Assembly (NCBI GenBank): GCA_937871435.1
Contig: CALMQM010000014.1
Location: forward strand, 1 to 54,721
Origin: an uncultured Bacteroidota bacterium
GTDB taxonomy: Bacteria; Bacteroidota; Bacteroidia; AKYH767-A; 2013-40CM-41-45
Direction: 5' to 3'
DNA length: 54,721 nucleotides
Made by a program: the position numbers and the translations under genes. Below the pieces are notes generated by a model, which saw nothing but the letters and a program-made list of their open reading frames with translations, was not told where the DNA came from and made no database searches. Shown piece by piece: positions 49,201 through 54,721 of the stretch. Position 1 is the stretch's first letter, and the number at the start of each line of letters is the position of its first letter.

Positions 49201-52200
49201 CTACACAATGACAGTATCTACCAGCGGTACAGCTATCGTTTCTGTATTCATTGATTATAACAGAGATGGTGTTTATGATGCATCTGAATGGGTACAACCT
49301 TATACATCTGCTACAACAGGTACAGTTACTATTAACGTACCAAGTGGAGCAGTAGTTGGTCAAACCGGAATGCGTGTTCGTTCACGTCTGAACGGTAACC
49401 AGAATGATGCAACTACAGCTTGTTTGGTTGGAATGGGTTCAGGTTCAACTGAAGATTATGTTGTTACTATCGGAGTTCCGATTTCCGGTTCATTCACTTA
49501 TAGCTGGTCACCAGCTACCGGTTTGAACAATGCGGGAATTCAGAATCCACAGGCAACTGTAACTTCTACTACTACTTATACTGTAACTGCATCTGATGCT
49601 TACGGATGTACTTCTACAGCAACAGTTACTGTGAATGTTGATCCATTGGTAGTTTCTGCTTCTGCAAGTGCAACAACAATTTGTGAAGGTATTTCAACTA
49701 CTCTTACAGGTGTTGCTACTGGCGGTGGTCAGCCATACAGCTACAACTGGTCTGATGGTACTAGCACAGTAGGTACTACTGCTGCGATTACTGTAAGTCC
49801 AACTACTTCTACTACTTACACCTTCACTGTGACTGATAACTGTTCAACAGTTCTCAGTGCTACTCCGATTCCGATTACTGTGAATCCGGCTCCTGGCGTA
49901 AGTGTGACTCCAACATCTGCATTGTATTGTGCTCCGACTGCTGTGGCTCTTACTGCAAGTTCACCAACTGGCGGTACTACCTTCGCGTGGTCACCTGCAA
50001 CAGGTCTGAACGTTACAACTGGTGCCAACGTTAACGCGACTCCATCTGCCGCAACTGTTTACACAGTTACAGGTACAGGTACCAATGGTTGTACATCTAC
50101 TGCTACGTCTTCAATTACAGTCGGAGTTCCGATTTCTGTAATTGCAACTGCAGACACTATTGAAGGATGTTCTCCATTCGGAACTAACCTGCATGCCTGC
50201 GCGAATCCATCGTACAATACCTATACTGTAGCTTCTGCTACATATGGTCTGTTGCCAACTACAGGATTTACTAATGGTCCTACAGGTGATGACGCAAATA
50301 CTGCAGTAACTCTGCCATTTGCCTTCAACTATTTCGGAACAACGTATACTACTTTGTATGTTGTTACAAATGGATATGTCAGCTTCAACAACATTACTTA
50401 CTATGTTGCTCAGTCTATGCCAAATGCAGCTTATCCAAACATGATAGCTCTCGGATGGTGCGATTTGAGTGCTACTGCTGGTCAGATTACTTATGGAACT
50501 GTTGGTGTTGCTCCGAACCGGATCTTCGTTGTTGATTACAACGCTGTTCCTGCTCTCAGTGGAACCGGTAGTGTAAGTGGTCAGATTCATCTCTATGAAA
50601 ATGGTGGTAAGATTGAAATTCATACTACCAATATGACAGCTGTTCCAGCTTCCGGACTCATTGCCCAGGGTATCGACAATGCTACCGGAACTGCAGGATT
50701 CCCTGTAACCGGACGTAATGCCGTTGCATGGTCAGTGACTACTCCTGATGCGTTCTCATTTACTCCTGCAGCGCGTACTTGTAACAACACAGGTATCACG
50801 TTTGCATGGACTCCATCAGGAAATCTTACCGGTGCTGCTACTTCAGATCCTGTATTGGCTGGCTTGACTACATCAACCATCTATACAGTGACTGCAATGA
50901 ACGCAAGTGGATGTTCTGCTACTGACACTATCAACATGGTAGTTCATGCTCAGGCTCCAACTCCAACGATTACTCCAAGTGGTCCGTTGTCATTCTGTCC
51001 GGGTGGAAGTGTAGATCTTACATCTTCTAACAATACCTTCCCGAACAACTGGAGTACAACAGAAACAACTCAGACAATTACCGTGAGCACAACTCAACTG
51101 GTGACCTTGATTGCTTCTGACGCATACTGTCCTTCAGCTCCTGTATCAGTGAACGTAGTTCGTTACGACACTATCCAACCGCTTATCTCCATCTTTGGTG
51201 GTGGTGCAGCATTGTGTGGTGGTTCACGTGACCTGTTGTCTGACGGTGCTCCTGAGTATACTGCATGGAACTGGAGTACAACTGAAACAACTCAGCAGAT
51301 TACCGTATTCACTCCTGGAACTTACTACCTGACTGCTACGGATCTGCATGGATGTTTGACTCATAACGAGTTCACAATCACACCTGGAACTACTCCGGTA
51401 GCTCCTGTGATTTCAACTACCAGTCCGTTGACTGTTTGTAACAATGCTGAAGTAACACTTACTTCTGATTTGACTGATGGATTGACTTGGTCTCCAACTC
51501 TGGATAACACTGCATCCATCACTTACAACCTGTCTCCTCCGGGATCATATGATTTCTTCGTAACCCGTGACTCACTGGGTTGTACAGCGGAATCTAACCA
51601 CCTTGTATTCACTGTTAATCCTACTCCTGATGTATACAGCTTCTCTGTAGATTCAGCTTGTGTTGGTGATGTGATTACATTGACCGGTGCCGGATTGACA
51701 AATGTTACATCTGTTAGCTTCAATGGAACACCTGCAACATCATTCGTTGTTGTAGATGACTTCACAATCACTGTAACTGTACCTTCTGGTGCTACTTCAG
51801 GCGGTATCACTACTACTGATGGAGTAACAGGATGTACAAGCACAAGTGCTGTGTTCACTATCAAGGTACTGTGTTCATCCAGTCTGACTGTGAAAGCGTT
51901 TATTCAGGGATACTACAACGTTGGTGCAGCAATGAATGCTCCATTGTACAACCTGAGTATTTCAACTTCAGCGAATGATTGTGATACATTGCATGTATCT
52001 CTGATTGATCCAACTACTCTGGCTGCTGTAGAAAGCTATGATGCAATACTGTCAGATACAGGTTCTGCACCATGCACATTCAGTTCAGCTGTAAGTGGTC
52101 ATTACTACTACATCCGTCTGACTCACCGCAATGCTCTTGAAACATGGAGTGCGGATTCAGTTCAAATGGGTGCATCTGTAACTTATGACTTCAGATCAGC

Positions 52201-52471
52201 TGATGTACAAGCATACGGTGCAAATATGGTTGAAGTAGAACCGGGTGTTTGGGCTCTCTGGAGTGGTGATTGCGCTGATTTCGGTGCGACCCCTGGATTC
52301 CCTGACGGATTTGTTGAGTCTGGCGACTATAGCGCGGTTGAGAATGATTCTCAGAACTTCGCTTACGGTTACAATTCAACAGATTTGACCGGAGACGGAT
52401 TGACAGAATCAGCTGACTATAGTATCATTGAAAATAACAGTCAGTTGTTCGTAATCACAAATCATCCTTAA
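40208..52471 (+). CDS. 4087-residue secreted protein: beta-helix head, repeated Ig/cassette body, dockerin-like tail
   Basis: Starts at ATG 40208 with a signal peptide (cleavage probably after Ala34, PSSA-Q). Residues ~118-838 read as a right-handed parallel beta-helix (repeated 'NNISN', 'NNTFSNI', 'GNTISNV' turns). From about 950 to 3580 a cassette recurs about six times: a variable slot, a 'YSWSP...NNPAI.NP' Ig-like domain, a 'PYTYDWSDG' domain and a 'YAWSPATGLN' domain. Slots hold four 'FNYFG/NGYI.F' modules, one lamin-tail-like domain (about 1500-1695) and one GEVED-like domain (about 2945-3090, FIDYNRDGVYD). Later parts are 'WSTTETTQ' Ig-like repeats and an IPT/TIG-like domain (about 3807-3885). 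The end (about 3895-4087) has two dockerin-like motifs, the second intact (DLTGDGLTESADYSIIENN). No T9SS type A or B sorting domain is recognised. The mature chain is Ser/Thr/Gly-rich and very poor in Lys and Arg. A surface adhesin or matrix role is likely. Confidence 0.93.
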   Translation: MENNVYYARTFVRWMRWLGLTCLLLAGMVNPSSAQVTTNSGSGLAPTYTSLAAAITALNAATITSPVTITLTGNETAPAGGYSITAQGSATNTIDINGVTSTITAFTPQTSGNLNDAIFKLVGADFVTIRDFTMQENAANTTTAAGTNNMTEWGVALLYASTTNGASNCTIQNNVISLNRTYQNTFGIYSNSTHSATAPTTSATATGVNGANDSLRIYSNNISNVNNGIVSIGPTAAADQGDYLDIGGSSAATANTISNYGNTGTFSGYANVSGTVYGVLVRNVRNYNVSYNNITSSNTAGALTSAGTLRGIYVVAYSNAPTGTNTQNINNNSISVTTGVAAGALSAITVEGTTGNATTSLNINSNAISNSGYNVASPSGAFTIITSAMADLNTTINNNTFNNLNITSTGSVTFISNSITVSATGTQTIQANSIVTGFNKGGAGGTITFCTSSASSVSGATILHRNNNFSNITVTGATTIAGWVSSDGGTANKTYQNNTFSNITGGTSSVTILSVNFGGGGGGNGNVIQGNTISNVTGQSSVTGISVGSSATTASVFSNTLTNLTSTGTGGTVIGISLGTPTSSCYNNTIGTLASSGASSTVTGITSTATTGTIRHNKIYDVSSSTAGGSVFGITVSSGTTINVYNNIVGDLRAPIANAANPVVGLNFTGGTTINAFYNTVYLNASSTGALFGSSALSASTSPALTLRNNLLVNSSTTSGAGLAVAYRRSTTTLTTYNSASNNNDFVASTIYYDGTLSYSWSGYQTLVSTRDNASINWTPVFLSTTGSNANFLHIDPSVATLIESGAVNITTPSITDDYDANVRQGNVGYAGTGTAPDIGADEFGGTRPANCSGAPTAGTASLSPVFRCGSGTTLLTVNDPNLTLGVTVQWYESTTSGTWGPLGTQVPGGNGTSVTTPSYTSDRYFVASFKCSFTGDSVLSNEVHLIVYPAASISVSPTSATYCAGSPALALTASGGVTYAWSPATGLNATTGASVNANPSATTVYTVTGTDANTCTATATASITVNQNLTSLTATATPSSICNGANSQLQATAVTPSLGTYTMSTITYAPIAGSGASLTSGDDAVSSAVTIPFSFNYFGSPVTQLFAYTNGFIVMGSATGSTTTYSQAIPSATAPNGVIAGVWNDLLISSPALISTYTTGSAPNRVMVINYSNCAFYNSGSTTGNTNWQIQLYETSNVIEIHVGEITGVSSTTSLNTIGIENAAGTVAYSPAGRNNVAFQVSTGSPEAYRFTPNVIGVSSYSWSPATFLNNPAIANPLATAVTASTVYTVTATATNGCSLTATASVTAGAAMSVAPTASPATICDGQSSSLNANVVGGGAPYTYDWSDGTSSIGTTNPLTVLPSGTTTFTVTVTDACLSTTTGTVTVTVNPSPSVSVSPTSASYCGTAIAITATGTADTYAWSPATGLNVATGTSVSATPASTTVYTVTGTSTANGCTRTATTTITKGISIQSVTPTATPSTVCAGGTSNLNVTATAALPFVRITEVTLYDQGTGQTNPYPAWVPSAGVQDYVEITNTSIVSADISGWTYADYGTGSTTPNHSYTFLAGTIIPPNSVLVLHLGTGTDDLTNRLFNTGGTSNFYSSGGLICYVLKNGSTVVDAVATNGATFAAGTGVTGADWSGSASAPSGNAGSVRTASNDSNTGADWTASGTTTQTIGTFNAGYVNPNNGTISGYSWSPSTFLNNPAIQNPTASSMTSSTTYTVTVTEALGCTATGTVSVTVGVPLSVTASASPASVCAGGSTSLTATPAGGGAPYTYDWSDGSGSIGTTNPLAIFPSTSGTYTVTVTDACLATSTATVSVTVNPIPTISVTNSLPNICAPATSSNLGASGTSDTYSWSPATGLNVSTGASVVSTPTVTTVYTVTGTITSTGCTVTSTTTVVKGVSFTSITASASPATVCVGGSSQLNVAASLPACGTYYSVASTTYGTLPTTGFTTVTGLTDDNFSGPFTIPFSFNFFGTAQTSFYVGSNGYITFGAGSGDRFSQVYPNTTAPNNMIALSYCDLLPSSGGTISYGVVGTAPNRIMVIDWTGTPYYNLGSPTGGLSGQIQLFENGRIEVHVTVADHGVSTSVSGLGVENSTGTDGIAPAGRNGGTTAWNVAVPEAWAFTQCFSATVTSYSWSPSGNLDAPTHPDPIADPMLANTVYTVTVTNSSGCTATATASVTVDPLVVSASASPSPACSGSPATLTANVTGGGAPYTYDWNDGSGSIGTTSPLTIVPSSGTTVYTVTVSDFCGASQTATVSLTVNAPPTLSVTNSNPSLCAPITSSTLGVSGADTYSWSPATGLNVTTGASVVSTPSATTIYTVTGTSTTTGCTSTSTTTVTVGVSFISASASATPSAVCAPGTTQLNATATLPTCANYYTVASGTYGLQPTTGFTGLLGDDDNDLITGLSLPFSVNFYGTSYSTINIGSNGYIYFGTPNGGSILSGGVTNGISIFSADMLPGDNQISYGTVGVSPNQIFVVDYNAMPEFSGGGTHSGQIQIFQNGRIEIHVTSATSTRVKTLGLRNAAGTDNAIPATRNSLGWTVSTPEAWVFTQCFTATVSGYSWTPAADLTNPAIANPVATNILGTTVYTVTITNSTGCTTTATTTVTVAPLAVAPTASAATVCSGNSVTLNANASAGGQPYTYDWSDGTGSIGTSDPLVVNPSSTTTYTVTVTDACMNTVTGTVSVSVSPSPAVSLSSSVPGICSPGPVTLTASGATTYSWNGVLDPTVYTQTILFNVASQPVETNSSPGNVVASATMSALPPGAVVSSYTLTYNGINALSNSYGSDVNLGFSGAVTATEASGIGAPSAAGVFNYVQTFTGGVNTAGGTVNLLYWDVVDDNSGSAESTFPLGTGVASLVISYQVPASGNTLVVTPTATTTYTVTGTNAFGCTATGTVTVVIPPPSTTTATATPAFVCSGGTSQLNATASYPPPAAPTYCAVTNLGGSCVSLVTLNTLNSVNPPGCSASGFYNFNAPVGANTTTLMPGSSYTMTVSTSGTAIVSVFIDYNRDGVYDASEWVQPYTSATTGTVTINVPSGAVVGQTGMRVRSRLNGNQNDATTACLVGMGSGSTEDYVVTIGVPISGSFTYSWSPATGLNNAGIQNPQATVTSTTTYTVTASDAYGCTSTATVTVNVDPLVVSASASATTICEGISTTLTGVATGGGQPYSYNWSDGTSTVGTTAAITVSPTTSTTYTFTVTDNCSTVLSATPIPITVNPAPGVSVTPTSALYCAPTAVALTASSPTGGTTFAWSPATGLNVTTGANVNATPSAATVYTVTGTGTNGCTSTATSSITVGVPISVIATADTIEGCSPFGTNLHACANPSYNTYTVASATYGLLPTTGFTNGPTGDDANTAVTLPFAFNYFGTTYTTLYVVTNGYVSFNNITYYVAQSMPNAAYPNMIALGWCDLSATAGQITYGTVGVAPNRIFVVDYNAVPALSGTGSVSGQIHLYENGGKIEIHTTNMTAVPASGLIAQGIDNATGTAGFPVTGRNAVAWSVTTPDAFSFTPAARTCNNTGITFAWTPSGNLTGAATSDPVLAGLTTSTIYTVTAMNASGCSATDTINMVVHAQAPTPTITPSGPLSFCPGGSVDLTSSNNTFPNNWSTTETTQTITVSTTQLVTLIASDAYCPSAPVSVNVVRYDTIQPLISIFGGGAALCGGSRDLLSDGAPEYTAWNWSTTETTQQITVFTPGTYYLTATDLHGCLTHNEFTITPGTTPVAPVISTTSPLTVCNNAEVTLTSDLTDGLTWSPTLDNTASITYNLSPPGSYDFFVTRDSLGCTAESNHLVFTVNPTPDVYSFSVDSACVGDVITLTGAGLTNVTSVSFNGTPATSFVVVDDFTITVTVPSGATSGGITTTDGVTGCTSTSAVFTIKVLCSSSLTVKAFIQGYYNVGAAMNAPLYNLSISTSANDCDTLHVSLIDPTTLAAVESYDAILSDTGSAPCTFSSAVSGHYYYIRLTHRNALETWSADSVQMGASVTYDFRSADVQAYGANMVEVEPGVWALWSGDCADFGATPGFPDGFVESGDYSAVENDSQNFAYGYNSTDLTGDGLTESADYSIIENNSQLFVITNHP
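43060..50950 (+). repeat. Higher-order domain-cassette repeat inside the 4087-residue gene
   Basis: The 'YDW' domain recurs with starts near 44160, 45460, 46780, 48070 and 49650, giving a period of about 1.3 kb (1.6 kb where an insert lengthens one unit). 'YAW/YSW' domains follow each at about 44390, 45700, 47030, 48310 and 49900. Variable slots lie at about 43381-43980, 44698-45290, 46018-46610, 47347-47900, 49040-49480 and 50212-50790. The DNA copies are similar but not identical. Confidence 0.8.
52382..52440 (+). other. Dockerin-like calcium-binding motif near the C-terminus
   Basis: This stretch encodes DLTGDGLTESADYSIIENN, with acidic or oxygen-bearing residues at loop positions 1, 3, 5, 9 and 12, as in dockerin or EF-hand loops. 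A partner motif (FPDGFVESGDYSAVEND, about 52295-52349) lacks the first two ligands. The pair forms the last part of the 4087-residue protein. Confidence 0.6.
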
Positions 52472-52484
52472 TCCTTAAACGAAA

Positions 52485-52522
52485 GATCACGGAGACGTAA
52501 CACTCTCCGTGATCCTTTCTTC
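52485..52522 (+). terminator. Rho-independent terminator after the 4087-residue gene
   Basis: GATCACGGAGA (52485-52495) pairs perfectly with TCTCCGTGATC (52504-52514) around an 8-nt loop, with flanking AAAG/CTTT extending the stem. The T tract after it is short and interrupted. It starts 14 bases after the stop codon. Confidence 0.75.
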
Positions 52523-52590
52523 TAAAATTGTAACTCAAATCAGTCATATAAGACAAATCCAAAACAACAATCACTTATAAATTAACAAAC

Positions 52591-54721
52591 ATGAAAACAA
52601 ACCTTACAAACCTTCGAGGGTTAGTGCTGGCTTTACTGCTGGTAGTATCCGCCCGGTTAGGTTATTCTCAGGGAACATGTCCCTCGGGAGGGCTTCCGTT
52701 TAACTGTTACATTTCCGATGTGACGGTTACAGCCCCTAACACGTTCAGGTTCGCCATTTACATGCAGGCGACGGGTGCTGACATTCCGCTGCGTACATTT
52801 CAGGGCGGTATCAAAATCAATGGCGCCTTTGCCACTGGAACCACGATGACATTATCTTATGTCAGCCGTATTTTCACAGCAGGTGGAGCTATGTCATGGG
52901 ACAACACCAACAAGATTATCCGTATTGCGGTTAATACCGGTGTTGCCTGTAATGAGCCGACGTATCAGTTCCCAATCGGATCTGTGCCGGTGAAGATTAT
53001 GGAAATTCAGGCTATAAACAGCGCAAACCTTGTGTGTCAGCCAGCGAATTTCAGCTTTAACTTCAACTCTGCAGGTGGCGCGTTCCCTACAGCTGTAACC
53101 CAGTGGGTACTCGGTTCTTGTAGTGGTACTCCTCAGAACATCACTACCAGTGGTTGTGGTGTTTACAGCATCATTGATCAAACAGCTGCTGCATTCACTC
53201 CTTCTTTCACCGGATTGGGATCTTCTTATTCCACATCAGACGGTACTGTTAACCTGATTGGATCTCCTGCCGGAGGTACTTTCTCTGGTCCTGGCGTTGT
53301 TGGAAACTCATTCAGTCCTTCTGCTGCAGGTACAGGTACTCATACAATTACTTACACTACAGTTCCTTATTCTAGTGTAGCATCTTGTACTCGTTCAACT
53401 CAACAAACTGTTACTGTAACCGGTGCATGTTCTGTAACTGCAAGTTCTGTTGAAACTCCGGCTCAGTGTTTTGGTGGTAATGGTACCTCAAACGTAACAC
53501 TTACCGGTGCTACTGATCCTATCACATGGACTGTAGATGCAGCACCTGCCGGTGCGCCAAATACTTCTATTCGTTTGTTCACATTGTCAGCTGGTTCACA
53601 TACCATTGGCTATTCTGATGCGAACGGATGTTCTGGTTCAATTCCTGTATTTATCAGCCAGCCAGCTTCCGGACTTCTTGCTTCTTGTTCAGTATTATCC
53701 AACGTTTCTTGTAACGGTGGAACAGACGGATCAGCTTCTGTAAGTGCTTCAGGTGGTACTCCTCCTTACTCTGGAACAGGTACATTCACAGGACTTGCTG
53801 CTGGTACATACAATTACAACGTTTCTGACGCGAATGGTTGTACTTCTTCTTGTTCAGTAACTATCACTGAGCCTGCTGTATTGGTTGCTACATGTTCAGT
53901 TGTTTCTAACGTTTCTTGTAACGGTGGATCAGACGGTTCAGCTTCAGTAAGTGCTTCAGGTGGTACTTCTCCATACACTGGAACAGGTACTTTCTCAGGT
54001 CTTGCTGCAGGTTCTTACACTTACAACGTATCAGATGCGAATGGTTGTACAGCTTCATGTTCTGTAACTATCACTCAACCTGATCCTCTGATTGCAAGTT
54101 GTTCAGTTATTTCCAACGTTTCTGTTAATGGTGGAAATGATGGTTCAGCTTCTGTAAGTGCTTCCGGTGGTACAGCTCCTTACACAGGAACTGGTACATT
54201 CACTGGTCTTACTGCAGGTTCTTATACTTACAATGTATCTGATGCAAATGGTTGCACATCTTCTTGTTCTGTGACTATCACTGAACCGGCTGCTTGTGGA
54301 CTTGCTATTCAGGTTAATGCTGGTACAATTTCTTGCTTCGGTGGCACTACTTCTGTAACCGTAACTTCTACAGGCGGTGTTGCCCCTGTAACAGGTGAGG
54401 GTACATTTACAGTTGGAGCTGGTACTTATACTTATACTGTAACCGATGCTAACAATTGTTCTGCTTCTTCAACAATTACAGTAAGTGAACCAGCTGCTTT
54501 GGTAGCTTCTTGTTCAGTTGTATCTAACGTTTCATGTAACGGTGGATCAGACGGATCAGCTTCAGTAAGTGCTTCAGGTGGTACAGGTCCATACACCGGA
54601 ACTGGTACATTCACAGGTCTTGCTGCAGGTTCTTATACTTACAACATCTCTGATGCAAACGGATGTACAGCTTCTTGTTCAGTGACAATCACTGAGCCTG
54701 CTGTATTGGTTGCTACATGTT
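52591..54721 (+). CDS. Secreted cohesin-like + SprB-repeat protein, 3' end missing
   Basis: The frame opens at ATG 52591 with a signal peptide (MKTNLTNLRGLVLALLLVVS..., cleavage near GYSQ) and stays open to the window edge; 710 codons are visible. Residues ~28-165 ('YISDVTVTAPNTFRFAIYMQ', 'FQGGIKING', 'TNKIIRIAV', 'FPIGSVPVKIMEIQ') resemble the cohesin-like beta-sandwich found at the start of many Bacteroidota secreted proteins. A PKD-like part ('GGTFSGPGVVGNSFSPSAAG') follows, then a divergent SprB unit (about nt 53424-53680) and SprB units with conserved Cys codons at 53686, 53893, 54100, 54511 and 54718, that is 207-bp spacing, plus one variant unit near 54300. Codons ending in C for Asn, Phe and Tyr are frequent, as in the preceding giant gene, which suggests high expression. 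A T9SS end is expected beyond the window. Confidence 0.88.
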   Translation, partial: MKTNLTNLRGLVLALLLVVSARLGYSQGTCPSGGLPFNCYISDVTVTAPNTFRFAIYMQATGADIPLRTFQGGIKINGAFATGTTMTLSYVSRIFTAGGAMSWDNTNKIIRIAVNTGVACNEPTYQFPIGSVPVKIMEIQAINSANLVCQPANFSFNFNSAGGAFPTAVTQWVLGSCSGTPQNITTSGCGVYSIIDQTAAAFTPSFTGLGSSYSTSDGTVNLIGSPAGGTFSGPGVVGNSFSPSAAGTGTHTITYTTVPYSSVASCTRSTQQTVTVTGACSVTASSVETPAQCFGGNGTSNVTLTGATDPITWTVDAAPAGAPNTSIRLFTLSAGSHTIGYSDANGCSGSIPVFISQPASGLLASCSVLSNVSCNGGTDGSASVSASGGTPPYSGTGTFTGLAAGTYNYNVSDANGCTSSCSVTITEPAVLVATCSVVSNVSCNGGSDGSASVSASGGTSPYTGTGTFSGLAAGSYTYNVSDANGCTASCSVTITQPDPLIASCSVISNVSVNGGNDGSASVSASGGTAPYTGTGTFTGLTAGSYTYNVSDANGCTSSCSVTITEPAACGLAIQVNAGTISCFGGTTSVTVTSTGGVAPVTGEGTFTVGAGTYTYTVTDANNCSASSTITVSEPAALVASCSVVSNVSCNGGSDGSASVSASGGTGPYTGTGTFTGLAAGSYTYNISDANGCTASCSVTITEPAVLVATC
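53686..54721 (+). repeat. SprB coding tandem repeat, ~207-bp period
   Basis: Five to six units of 68-69 codons, each running from 'SCSV.SNVSCNGG.DGSASVSASGGT' (shown in parts) to 'SDANGCT.SCSVTITEPA'. The DNA of some neighbouring units is nearly identical. The window ends one base after the first Cys codon of the next unit. Confidence 0.9.

Noticed and set aside
53686..54721. Regularly spaced repeats that could suggest a CRISPR or satellite array
   Set aside because: The 207-bp period keeps reading frame and encodes the SprB repeat protein; there are no short repeats with unique spacers.

Overview
The window looks like a chromosomal piece of a member of the Bacteroidota. The signs are SprB-type repeats and 'KVYPNPAHGQF' type IX secretion (T9SS) C-terminal sorting domains, a moderate G+C content (low forties per cent, judged by eye), a lack of clear Shine-Dalgarno sites at most starts, and Bacteroidota-style TAnnTTTG promoter-like boxes. 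Genus and species cannot be read from the sequence. Both window edges cut through near-identical SprB repeat units, so the first and last genes are incomplete.

Layout. (1) Positions 1-8391 hold two tandem, diverged paralogues of secreted repeat proteins: the 3' end of one, and a complete 1860-residue protein carrying IPT, P-domain, SprB and Ig/PKD-like repeats plus a T9SS sorting domain. (2) Positions 8561-37568 form a nearly collinear exopolysaccharide/capsule cluster of the Wzx/Wzy type. It contains the outer-membrane exporter Wza, the co-polymerase/tyrosine kinase Wzc, the flippase Wzx, a DegT aminotransferase, two GNAT-fold transferases, four GT4-like glycosyltransferases and two methyltransferases (one on the minus strand). 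It also contains two pol-beta-type nucleotidyltransferase-like proteins, an AsnB-type amidotransferase, a Wzy-like polymerase, a fused MDR/Gfo-Idh oxidoreductase and a toroid-like protein of unknown function. Two NodB-type deacetylase-like proteins, a formyltransferase, a hexapeptide acyltransferase, a DUF354 protein and an unusual sugar transferase complete it. (3) Positions 37995-39647 encode a Wzi-like outer-membrane barrel. (4) Positions 40208-52471 encode a 4087-residue secreted protein: a beta-helix head, then about six copies of a domain cassette with a swappable central slot, and a dockerin-like tail in place of a recognisable T9SS domain. (5) From 52591 a cohesin-like domain followed by SprB repeats runs off the window.

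Together the genes suggest a cell-surface programme. One block makes, modifies (amination, acetylation, formylation, amidation, methylation, deacetylation) and exports an acidic/amino-sugar polysaccharide. It is flanked on both sides by giant T9SS-type adhesins that may bind or be embedded in that matrix. The most novel-looking points are the slot-swapping cassette in the 4087-residue protein, the adjacent dockerin-like and cohesin-like ends of neighbouring giant proteins, the pair of nucleotidyltransferase-like proteins interleaved with methyltransferases, and terminator-like hairpins inside the leader regions of the giant genes. No tRNA, rRNA, CRISPR array or insertion sequence was seen.
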